From the NCBI GenBank assembly GCA_036939975.1, contig JALLPB010002304.1, positions 1-13,942 on the forward strand: a stretch of DNA of 13,942 nt. Direction: 5' to 3'. Below, one piece after another: positions 1 to 9,108 of the stretch. Numbering within the stretch: position 1 is the first letter of the stretch; each line of letters opens with the position of its first letter. The DNA comes from Cyclostephanos tholiformis. Lineage: Eukaryota; Bacillariophyta; Thalassiosirophyceae; Thalassiosirales; Thalassiosiraceae. A model generated the notes under the pieces. The model was not told the origin of the DNA, made no database searches, and saw only the letters and a program-made list of their open reading frames with translations. Made by a program: the position numbers and the translations under genes.

Positions 1-259
1 CAACAAAACTTATGTCAAGGTAACATATGCCTTTATGTTTTTATGCCCTTGTGTCGTGTCATTTTAATTTTAGGAATGCTCCAATACCTAAAACTGATAT
101 TTTTAGGGTGTTTACCTAGTCTCAAAATCTCAAGGTAGGTACATAGAATGATCCTGATATGTAGGAACTGGTTCAGAAGGTGGGAAATCCGACATAAAGA
201 GAATACCCGTAGTTGAGAACTCTCCGCCGGCGGGGGCTCGCGCAGCTGATGACGGAACG
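1..259. other. Upstream flank of the five-helix membrane protein gene
   Basis: No separate gene is supported here. The reading frame of the downstream gene stays open from about position 158 to its first ATG at 260 but contains no ATG, so an upstream exon supplying the true N-terminus cannot be excluded. A short ATG frame at 76-134 reads MLQYLKLIFLGCLPSLKISR, hydrophobic like a signal peptide, and is followed by a donor-like GTAGGT. Its phase does not fit the better acceptors before 260, so I did not join it. The minus-strand open frames over this stretch look like non-coding shadows. Confidence 0.4.
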
Positions 260-2474
260 ATGCCCTCGCCTCGCACAAGGGTCGACATGATTCCAGCGGC
301 GATAATAAGCACAAGTGCGAGCCACCGTCCTTACTCAGAGATTAATATACTCGACCCCCTCGAACAGTACAATGGTACGCCGTTCACACCCAAGCCATAT
401 GTACCTTCGAAGGACGTACTCGAGTTACATGATTTCCCCCGTTTTGGGCACACCAACAACATCGAGACCTTTATAACGGGCCTCGACTCTAATAACACTG
501 AGATGAGGAATAATTACATTTGGGGTGTCACGGCGGGTGAGCATTTGCGTTAATAGAAAGTTGAAGCACGGCATTGACGTAAATATATCCTCTCGCGATT
601 ATCCTGCCTTCTCTCCTCTGGTTTCACTTCACTTCTTCAGGCGCAATGCTTGTGTTCGCAATTGGCATGATTTGGTGTATGATAATTGTTGGTCTCAAAG
701 TTGCAGGGACGAAGAGGGTTGGATTCTTGGCTGGGAAACTAGAACATCCCGAATATGATGCCGCAGGAGAGTTTTCGACTGTAATAGAGGAATATCCGCT
801 TGAAGCCTCACAACCGGATGGAAGCGCTGAGAGTCTGAGCCTTCTGGGATCGGATTTCGACAGTCCATTGATCATAACTAACACCATTGATGCTGATTAC
901 GAGGCTGTCAAGGTGGAAGAGAAGTTCAAGAAGAAGGTGATTGCTGTTCGGGTGACATTCGTCCTCAGCGGGTTGGCTATGATTGTTTGCGGATGTCTAT
1001 TTTATGACAAGGGCATTATTGCTTTTGGAAGATCTTTGGACAATATCAGTCAAAGTATGCAGGTGAGGATTTTCATTATTGACCTATCAGGTCGGGAGAA
1101 TCGTAACGTATCTCGTGCTCATCGTACGCCCCTTACTTCGCTCCAAGCTTGTTAAAGAGACTGCTAACCACGCAAAAACGATGTTGGAAAATGTGATCCT
1201 TGACACAGACCAACTGATTTTGGACTACAATAATACTAAGGCGAGCATCGGTGGGGAGTTTTGCAAAGGACATACGCCACATGCTAAGAAGATACGAGAA
1301 CAAGCTGATTATTTAGAGGAACAGATAGTGGTCTACAAGGCGCCAATAGAGAAGAATTGCAACCAAGCAGTGGATGATTTAAATCAACTTATCTACGTCG
1401 TCACTGAGGCCGATGACCAAATGGAGAAGGCAAGTAAATATTGAGATTACTGTCAAAATTGTGTGATTTTTTTCGCTCATAAAAAAATGTCAATTTCTAG
1501 GCCAATCATGTTATCTTTAGCATCACTATTGCAATATCTATTGTCATCGGTGTGTTGATATTTACAATGCTCATCGTGGCGTATTGTTCGTCAAAAGAAG
1601 TATTCAACAAGTGTACTAAGCTGGCAACGTGAGTTTTCATAGTACATATTTTAATGTTTGAGCAACATCGAGTCTAACCATTATGCCATCCTACAAATGT
1701 AGATATGCGATGGTCTGGCCAGTATTCGCCTTTTTGTTGATACTCTTCTTTATCTTCGCCCTACTATTCCTTGTTGCATCTATTGCTGGAGCTGACTTTT
1801 GTTACGACCCTAATAGCGTAATGGTATGGTACTTGGGCGGGTGAGTAACGTTAAAAAATCACTGATATAGTTGCCATGTCTCAGCCGTATGATGCAATCC
1901 ATACAGTATTGATGAAAATGCGAATCCTAACGCAGAGTTGTTCTTAAAGTTTGCGACTTACTATGTTTCGGTAAGTCCTCTTTCTTTATTGCATCTCGTT
2001 TTATCTTGAATAGTCTAACTAATATATTTGTTCGATTAGGGATGTCAAAACCAAAACAAACCAAACATGACCAAATTGATCGATATTATCGACGTTTTGG
2101 TTCAAGTAAACGCCATGACGGATTATATGAGGAATGTACCCATCTCCGCACTCAGTCTGCTTTGTGGTTTCACCGATGCCGAAGCTTCTGCTCTGCATGA
2201 AGGTGCTGGGCTGATGCATAATGCGACGCATTTTTTGAACCAAGATGTGATTGATGCGCAGAAACTCTTGGAGTGCAAGTCATTTAACCCAATCTACACC
2301 ACTTTGATGTATGATGCGGTGTGCACGGAAGGTGTTGACGGTCTCGCTTGGATATTTTTGAGCAGCTTGCTCTTAGTTGTTTTCGCGATGAACTTGATTA
2401 TGTTCAGGGCTGCTTTGTATCCCGTCAAAACTCCTCAGTCAGCATGTAACCACGGCTTGGGTAATCCTCTTTAA
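260..2474 (+). CDS. Five-transmembrane, tweety/prominin-like membrane protein (7 exons, 581 aa)
   Basis: The model joins 260-536, 641-1062, 1148-1429, 1501-1628, 1703-1840, 1907-1970 and 2040-2474. All phases agree and the total is 1746 nt. The introns are 66-104 bp; all are GT-AG except the third (1430-1500), which is GC-AG. The protein shows hydrophobic helices at about residues 95-116, 194-216, 331-354, 374-397 and 540-562. Helices 1-2 flank an acidic loop, a long helical loop lies between 2 and 3, and a Cys-containing loop with an NAT glycosylation site (residue 498) lies between 4 and 5. A short tail follows helix 5. The 2+2+1 helix layout with two large outer loops is known from tweety anion-channel-like and prominin-like proteins and from a plant family of uncharacterised plasma-membrane proteins. 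Membership is inferred from topology, not from an alignment. The start is uncertain: ATG 260 gives no clear signal peptide, and ATG 290 is an alternative. The gene converges on the RecQ gene. Confidence 0.72.
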
Positions 2475-2797
2475 AGCGAATCTTTGGCTACAAGTGAAAG
2501 GCTTTACATCAGTTCTGCACCATAAAATAGCGAGCAAAACTTGTGAAAATTAACCTATGGTACTCAAAATATGTACCAACATTTACTGCAACTAATTTTA
2601 TCTCTTGAAGCCATCAGATTCATCTTAGGAGAGTTAAGACAAATAAGTCTGAGGGCTGGTTTACGGGCAAAATTCTATCTGCCTGTTCAGCAGACACAAG
2701 GCGAGGATGAACGGTTGTCATCCATTACATTCAACAGAGGTAAACTATCTCTCGGGAAAAGGCAGTGTGTGTGAGACGGAAGTGGTGTAGTCAGCAC
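2475..2797. other. Convergent intergenic spacer
   Basis: This 323-bp gap separates the stop codons of two genes transcribed toward each other, so it should hold both 3' untranslated regions and polyadenylation sites. I see no canonical AATAAA. An open frame at 2571-2774 (67 codons, plus) shows no recognisable domain and is best read as chance. Confidence 0.5.
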
Positions 2798-5700
2798 TTA
2801 GAAGTATGAAGATTTTTTTGCCTCTGGCATCGATTCGACCCTTTTGGCAGGCTTCTTTTGAGGACCCGGCACAGGAATTACTATTGCATTATAATCAATA
2901 CCATCATCAAACTCGTCGTCGTTATCACTCTCTGGAATATCGATGAGAATTGGCTTGCTTTCAGTGATGCTCATGTCGTCGGCGGCCTTTTGTTTCTTCG
3001 TCGGTCGGTTCTCGACGTATTTCTGAAGCTTTTCCTGCTCAATATATGCGTTGATGTTCTTGATGAGCCGTTCTCCATATTGTTTTTGAACATTCTGCGG
3101 AAGCTCGCAGTTAGCGAGTTCATCCAAAGTTGTCGGGACTAGTGACGCTACATTAGCCATTTTTTGATTACCCATGATATTCCAGTCTTCTCGACGTGGG
3201 CGATAGTTACAGTAGTTTAATGAGTAATGACATGAGTGTGCTCACTTTTTTAATCACGTTAACATAGACATACTCACAAAATACTTTATTGCCATTCATT
3301 TGTTCCTAGCAAAGCAATGTGAGAGGATGTGTAGAGACTGGATTTCAGCATTCACAATATCAAATACTTGAACATACCTCCTCAGCCCACATATTGACAA
3401 GTTTCTTAATCCTCGTGAGAAGGGCATCAGTGTGCTTTTTGGGAAGCGCTGTCTTGTCGCTTGTCCGTTTAGCTCCAATTTTCCCATCTGCAGACGATTC
3501 CGACTCGGGACTGCGGCGCATAAAATCCATGGGTTCATCAATCTTTTTCTTATTCGTGCTGTTTCGTTTAACTTTTGCCTTCTTGTCCGCTTCGTCGTCA
3601 TTATCTTGGTTGTTGTCTGATTTGCCCTGCACGTCTTTGTTCTCCTTCGAAGCCCTTTTCTTGGTATCTTTTGGCTCGGGAGCTTTCTTAGCCGCAAATC
3701 TGACAAAAAATTGATAACTTCCTGCAAGTAAGGCCTGAGATTTCGGCCCAGGCCGTACGTAGTCAGCGATGAATCCAGACACAGTTTGTTCTGTGATTTC
3801 TTCGAGGACGTTCTCAAATACCATTGCATGAGTGATCATATCAATATCTTGTTTGGAGTACTTCGATCCATTCCCATAGCCAGTGAGGGCATCAATATTC
3901 AAAAACTTGGTTTGACTTTTAGCCTTCGTTCCACGCCAGAGTTCTGCAAGCGCAAGAAGGGTAACGCCTCTGCCATTTTTCTGCGCTTCCAAGGAGGTCA
4001 GAAGACCCAGAATCTCCCTCGCTACATGTGTCATATTTCTTCTATCAACAACATTCCCAGCTCTGCAATTATCACAGCCTGTGCACTTTTTGCTGTCAAA
4101 GCTTTCGCCAAAGAACTGAAGCTGTAAAGTCCTCCTGCACTCGAAGGTGTCTTCACAATAACGTAGGCAGGTGTACAACTGATCAATCTTACGTCTCGTG
4201 GATTGGCTATTAGGGTTCCCGGCCTTTCTAATCATCATTTCCAGCGTTTTTTTGTCCTTATATTGATAAAATAATACTGACATACCAAAGGAATGAGAAA
4301 ACAGTCTGCTATCGAAATCAGGGATCAATAATGAGAGCGACTCACTGCAGTCTGCCTTGCTGCCATCTCTTCCAGCGCGTCCACTCTCCTGATAGTAATG
4401 CGTTATCGACTTGGGCATTGAGTAATGCATAACGTATCGCACATCGGGCTTGTCGATTCCCATTCCGAAGGCAATAGTCGCACAAAGAACACTGATCCTT
4501 CCCAAACTCCATTCTCGATGACGTCGGCTTTTCTCGTGGGGATCTAATTCTGCATGATAGAAAGATACCCGCACATCACGAAACCCCTTCTCTCGGAGCT
4601 TTTGATTCAGCTTGTCGCTCACATTCTCGCAGTCTTTCCGGCTAAGGCAGTAGATGACGCCTGAATCGCTCCGTCGTTCCCTGGACAATCAAAGAAACGG
4701 GTGGGTGGGATGTGGGAGGTCTGATTCGTTCCATATTTCGCACATGAAATGGCAATAATACGAATGCACACTCACGCAATATACTCGGCAATAATATCTG
4801 GGCAACACGTAATGGCGGTTGGACATGTAATGCGATGGAAAGAAATGGTCACTTCGTGCGTCGAGGTGGCACTTACCAATAGTCTTCCCGTCTTTTCGAC
4901 GCACTTCGTATTGTAAGTTCGGCCGATTGAACGACGATCGATACTGATATTCGTTCGTCATGCCCAATGCGCGTATCGAGTCGGCCACGACTCTCTTGTC
5001 GGCGGTGGCGGTCAAAGCCATTATCGGGACGTTCGGATAATCCCTCCGAAGGCTACGCAAGTTACCGTAGTCGGGCCGAAAGTCGTGGCCCCTGGGTGGA
5101 AATATTTAAAAAACGCGTGAGCGTTGATGTATCGGTGGGTGGGGGGGTAAGAGAGGTGCTCGTCAGCTAACTAAGGAGAGAAACGAAGGTGTTATGAACA
5201 CGCGGGGACAAGACGACATACCAATCGGACAAGCAGTGGGCTTCGTCTACGACGAATCGGCTGATCAGGCGTCGCTCGCTCAGCTTCTTGAATATGCCCT
5301 TGATCATTGACGAATGAGAGAGCTTCTCGGGGGTGATGTACAGCAGCTTTACCCCGCCGTGGGCAGGGACGTTTATCAGATTGTTAACGATGAGCTGCTG
5401 CTCTCCCTCCCAGGATTGCGTCGAATTCAGGAATACCGATTCCACGCCTAGCTTCGTCATCGACTGGACCTGGTCCTCAATCAGGGAAAGGAGCGGGGAG
5501 ATAACGACGGACAATCCGGGTTCGCACCATGCCGGGAGCTGGTAACACAGGCTCTTGCCCCCCCCCGTGGGCATGAGCACAAAAACATCACGTCCCGACA
5601 TGGCATGCTCTATCACCTCCCTCTGACCGGGACGGAATCCCGGATGCCCGAAGACGCGCCGTACTTCAGAGTAGAAATCCTTGGTTTCGTCGCCGACGGC

Positions 5701-7377
5701 GACGCGGATACCACCTCCACCGCCGCCATCGACTGGAACACTGTCGTACATGCTACCGCCTCCTCCAAATTCTCCGCCTCCACCGTTGCCACCGTCCGCC
5801 CACTCGAAGAAATCACACTGCTCCCCCTCGGGCATGGAGCACTTATAGAATTGCCGCCCGGCGTTGTTGGCGGTCCCTGCCGTTAGGGTACGACACGGCC
5901 TGCTATGACCGGGGCACAGGGGCACACCTTCGACGTTGCCGCTGGAGGATCCGACGTTGTTAGCGAACCCGTCGACGTCGAGGTCGTAATCGTTGTGATT
6001 TCGTGGGAAGGCACCGCCACCATTGTTACCGCCGAAGGTGCTGTCGTAGCTGTCGCCGAAGGTAGAACCGATGCCATAGCCGGCGCTCTTCCGTCGATCC
6101 ATGTAGCGATCGTCGTCGCCGTTACCTCCGCCTCGATGATGTTCCGGCGGGTACGAATTGCGGGGAGCGCGGTATCCTCCGCCAAGACCACAATTGTCAC
6201 CATATGAGAACCCGTCATCATGGTCCCCACCGTCTCTCCCTTGATTGTAAATCGTGCGCAAGGGCGCCCTGACGCCACCGCGATGATGATTTCCCGAGTT
6301 GTGGTTGTTCCAGGGTGGACGGTCGTCAATCGGTTTTTTATTGACGATGTTGTCGACGTCCAACGCGGCGAGCTCGTCGTCGTCGAGAGCCGTTTCGAAT
6401 TCGTCCTCTTCCTCCCCCCCGAAGTCTCGTCGCGTCGTCGTCGTTGTTCGAATTTGATTATGATGACGACTACGATCGTCTTGCCGCGAGGATGACGGCA
6501 TCAGCGCAGCATCCTCGTCCGACGGCAGGAGCTCCTCCTCCTCCATATTGCCGTAATCGAAAGCGTGCTCCGGATGATACGGGTCCTGCGTGAGTAGCGA
6601 AAAGTCGGAGGTGGCGACTCCGCCATTGGCGTTATTGATCATCCCTCCCCCCGTCGTGCCGCGTCCACCGCGGGAGTCTTCGTTGGAATTGATTCGACCG
6701 CCGCGGGAGTCTACGGTGGACCTAGGGAGGTTTGTTGCGGGGGGATCCCTCGCGGGGACATTACTGCCGCACGGATTGGCGCTCGTCGCCGCCATTGTGC
6801 CTGCTCCATCCAACGTCGCTGTTGCAGCCATCGTATGTTTCGTCGACGTCGTCGTCGGCGGGGGCGGCGGCGGCGGGGGCCGCTTCACCTCCACTTCCGG
6901 CCTTGGCTCCCCAGGGAGCGATTCCTGTCGACGGTAATTCGCAGCGATCCGATCGAGCGCCTCGCGGATGTCGTCCAGATCGACGATATCCCCACGACGA
7001 CGGGCCATCGTCATCGCCTCTCCGCCTCGACAGTCGACGAATCGATACCGCGAGGTACAGCCACCACGGCCGTCGTCGCCGTTGTTGCGCTGCTGATTCT
7101 CCTTCCAGAGCGATTCGAATTTCGATATGCCGACGTCGTAGTCGACGGAATACGCGAATCGGACCTCGTTCGATAACGGATGACGATCGATCTCGCCGCG
7201 GCGGGTCGCAGCTCCTCCTCCTCCTGCTACTACTTCTACCCCCCCCCCCCCGACGACGCCATCATCCGGTCGTCGTTGCTCTGGCGGGCGCGGTCGCACG
7301 AACTGCCGTCGTCGCGACAACTCCGCAGACGTAGACGACAATGCCTCCTCTAGCCATTGAGATATGTTGTTATTCAT
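2798..7377 (-). CDS. RecQ/BLM-type DNA helicase with N-terminal GRF zinc finger (7 exons, 1347 aa)
   Basis: A 3'-5' DNA helicase of the RecQ family, acting in the nucleus on recombination and replication intermediates. In minus-strand order the exons are 7377-5222, 5091-4877, 4797-4776, 4680-4346, 4276-3378, 3305-3278 and 3186-2798, 4044 nt with every phase closed. Residues 1-480 are low complexity (Gly, Asn, Asp, a Pro8 run). An acidic motif [14 protein letters not shown] lies at about 332-345. A CHCC GRF finger (C488, H491, C513, C521, then FFEW) lies at 487-526. The helicase core has Walker A MPTGGGKS (602-609), DEAH (711-714), LTATA (745-749), [22 protein letters not shown] and [10 protein letters not shown] ending at 904. 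The RecQ zinc cysteines are 956, 974, 977 and 980. A winged helix spans about 1000-1110 and an HRDC domain about 1190-1285, and the tail is basic. No catalytic residue is missing. It could be called BLM/Sgs1-like, but I give no symbol because the orthologue group is not resolved. The start ATG lies 56 bp from the transposon end. Confidence 0.93.
3278..3305 (-). other. 28-nt micro-exon of the RecQ gene (HRDC domain)
   Basis: The donor after WAEE (3377, phase 0) and the last exon (phase 1 acceptor before 3186) do not fit each other. A 28-nt segment with CTAG before it and GTGAGT after it encodes EQMNGNKVF plus one base. Joined to the last exon it reads [20 protein letters not shown], a convincing HRDC helix-loop run. 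The flanking introns are 72 and 91 bp. Confidence 0.82.
4776..4797 (-). other. 22-nt micro-exon of the RecQ gene
   Basis: The exon at 5091-4877 ends in phase 1 and the exon starting at 4680 needs phase 2, so they cannot be joined directly. Between them, CAG precedes 4797 and GTGAGT follows 4776, leaving exactly 22 nt. These encode DIIAEYI plus two bases of an Ala codon and restore the frame into [17 protein letters not shown], the expected run into helicase motif IV. The flanking introns are 79 and 95 bp. Confidence 0.88.
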
Positions 7378-7433
7378 GGTTGTTAAGGAGGTGAGGTGCG
7401 CAATTTCTCAATTAAAAACAAACGGGCAATACG
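7378..7433 (-). promoter_or_regulatory. 56-bp leader between RecQ start and transposon end
   Basis: Only 56 bp separate the RecQ initiator ATG (7375-7377) from the 18-bp inverted end of the transposon at 7434. No TATA-like element is obvious in this leader. Transcription of the helicase therefore probably starts in, or is influenced by, the transposon end, or the annotated start lies in a short host remnant of the 5' untranslated region. This is inferred from position only. Confidence 0.45.
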
Positions 7434-7463
7434 AAAAAGTAGTATTTTGGTAGTAGTATTTCG
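7434..7463 (+). repeat. Left terminal inverted repeat of the transposon
   Basis: AAAAAGTAGTATTTTGGT at 7434-7451 matches the reverse complement of 13218-13235 exactly. The next 12 bp, AGTAGTATTTCG, also match after a 3-bp gap (CAT present only on the right). Confidence 0.8.
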
Positions 7464-7492
7464 CTATACTAGCTTCATCTAACAAAATTGAA

Positions 7493-7587
7493 ATTTCAGT
7501 CACAAAAATACTACTACTTTTTCTAATTAGCGGTATTTCAGTCACAAAAATACTACTACTTTTTCTAATTAGCGGTATTTCAGTCAT
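7493..7587 (+). repeat. 42-bp subterminal tandem repeat, about 2.2 copies
   Basis: Two exact 42-bp copies start at 7493 and 7535, and a third begins at 7577 and breaks off after about 11 bp. Each copy contains AATACTACTACTTTTT, an inverted version of the transposon tip, so this end can fold back on the terminal repeat at 7434. Because 42 is a multiple of three, the array produces a repetitive minus-strand open frame (7408-7623) that I do not regard as a gene. Confidence 0.85.
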
Positions 7588-7637
7588 CATTGCGGTCATA
7601 GCGGTATTTGTGGGAATTAACATAGGGTGCTGCTGTA

Positions 7638-7732
7638 CCCAAACCCTAATCCAAGCCCTAAACCTGCCCCAAACCCTAATCCAAGCCCTAAACTAGCCGG
7701 CCCCTTACCCTAATCAAAGCCCTAAACATGCC
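7638..7732 (+). repeat. Degenerate telomere-like CCCTAA repeat
   Basis: Three related units of about 30-34 bp, starting near 7638, 7668 and 7702, each hold a CCCTAAT followed by a GCCCTAAAC. The minus strand reads as TTAGGG/TTTAGGG-like motifs at irregular spacing. This resembles interstitial telomeric or low-complexity CCCTAA DNA inside the transposon, between its coding region and its left end. No long perfect telomere array is present. Confidence 0.7.
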
Positions 7733-7866
7733 CATTGAGGGAATACTCCTTCATTTTCTTTGCTCCAACTCCCCAAGCTGCTCATGGACACTATTCCTCA
7801 ATAACATTCTTGATTATTTTGATTATCTGGTGTATCTGAATGCTACAATATTACATATACTCAGTG

Positions 7867-8483
7867 TTAGGAATCATTAAACCACTCACGACTACTCCTC
7901 CATTTTGCTCCCGTTTTAGATGACTTTCCCATTCCCTGGTGCATTGATTGTATCCAAGCTGCTCTATTTTCTTTGATTTCTTCATCCCTAGATGACCTGA
8001 GCCATGTCAGAAGCGATTTAAACTCATCGTCTTTCAGTGCCAATTTAGCATGGAACATATGTATTTGCTTAACATCGTATCCCTTCCCTTCCCTCTTGAC
8101 TCTATTAATAACACGCCATCGATCGTGAGGTATACCTTGTTTACAATACTTACATTTTGGTGCGGGCCCAAAGTCTTTCCCCTTTCTGATTGATATACCA
8201 GCTGGATCCTTATAGCGATTTGAAGTGACTGAGGCTGAGGACGACCCATCATTTCTCACTGTTTTGTTTTTTGAGCGGCGCTTTGGTGGTTTTGGTGTAG
8301 ATTGATCTGGTGGTGTATATCTTTGTTTTGGCTTACTTCTTCTTTTGTCATTTGTTGGTGTTTTGTCCCCTGCAGTTTTCTCTGGTTGTGGAGTTTTTTT
8401 GGCTCCATATTCTTTCTCTTCATTTATTTTATCATCCTCCATCGAATGGGTGTGCTCTGACCTTTCCGTAAATGGAGGATAGA
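7867..8483 (-). pseudogene. Basic C-terminal tail of the transposon protein with CxxC/HxxH motif
   Basis: Spliced from 8572 through an 88-bp intron ending CTTCCAG, the last exon begins VYPPFTERSEHTHSMEDDK. It then gives a long Lys/Pro/Gln/Thr-rich linker with several nuclear-localisation-like clusters. Next come PKCKYCKQGIPHDRWRVIN and QIHMFHAKLALK, a C-x2-C...H-x2-H arrangement reminiscent of a PARP-type zinc finger in which the last Cys is replaced by His. A DNA-end or DNA-binding role is a guess. The stop is at 7867-7869. If the splice is wrong, this could be a separate 213-codon ORF starting at 8508. Confidence 0.5.
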
Positions 8484-8571
8484 CTGGAAGAGAATACAAC
8501 GGCAACACTTTCTTATTTAAAACCTTTCTGTACTACAGGCAAGACACCCTATAATTCTTGTCCACTCCCAC

Positions 8572-9108
8572 CGGAGAAAAATTTCTCATTTTCTCTAATA
8601 GATCTGAATTCATTACAGAACTTTCCATCATAGAGGACATTTTGATTATTGAGCACTGTTATAACGCGGTAATGGCTTCCATTGTGAAGTATGACTTGCA
8701 CTAATGAATACAGAGTTCCTTGGATGGTCAGCTTGCTCTCAATGTCTTCAATGCAACTCAGCAATGTTTCATCCCTTCCATCAACTGTTGCTGCAATCTC
8801 TAACACAAGAATAGATGGCAATTTCTCAATACCTATCTTCAACGGCTGCAGCCCATTACATCCTACAATTGGACATTGCACAGTCACAGTTTCCCACTCA
8901 TTTATGTATCTCTCATCGAGTGACTCTTGCAATGTTCTTACACTCTTCGCGGGAATGGTTACAGAGAAACGTTGATGATTGGGTGAGTTGGTATTCGTTG
9001 ACCCTCTTGAAGTTTGTTTCAAGGCTCGATGTAGAATCATGTACTCATCGCAATGATTCTGGCGAGTTTGTATTGTACTAGTTACTGGGTTGTCAATCAC
9101 ACTGCAAC
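8572..9108 (-). pseudogene. C-terminal half of a USP-like cysteine protease domain (His box)
   Basis: This stretch has SLDERYINEWETVTVQC, a CPIVGC pair, LPSILVLEIAATVDGRD, then YSLVQVILHNGSHYRVITV and LYDGKF. In USP-type enzymes the run LP-x-x-L-x-hydrophobic, then Y-x-L-x-x-V-hydrophobic-x-H-x-G-x-H-Y, marks the catalytic His; here that His is at 8672-8674. The segment follows Ulp1 directly and ends at a GTGGGA donor joined to the exon at 8483. Taken with the Cys box at 10445, it implies a USP-like fold interrupted by Ulp1. An independent truncated USP copy is the alternative. Confidence 0.55.

Noticed and set aside
2571..2774. 67-codon plus-strand open frame in the convergent spacer
   Set aside because: Short, no recognisable domain and no splice support.
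3296..3829. Minus-strand 177-codon open frame
   Set aside because: It overlaps the RecQ coding exon at 3378-4276 in a different frame, is Arg-rich and has no domain; it is a shadow.
5883..7334. Several open frames of 90-200 codons on both strands across the RecQ N-terminus
   Set aside because: They are alternative-frame readings of a GC-rich, repetitive triplet region and show only low-complexity Arg, Val or Thr runs.
7408..7623. Minus-strand 71-codon frame with a repeated 14-residue unit
   Set aside because: The repetition is the 42-bp subterminal DNA repeat being translated; it lies across the transposon end.
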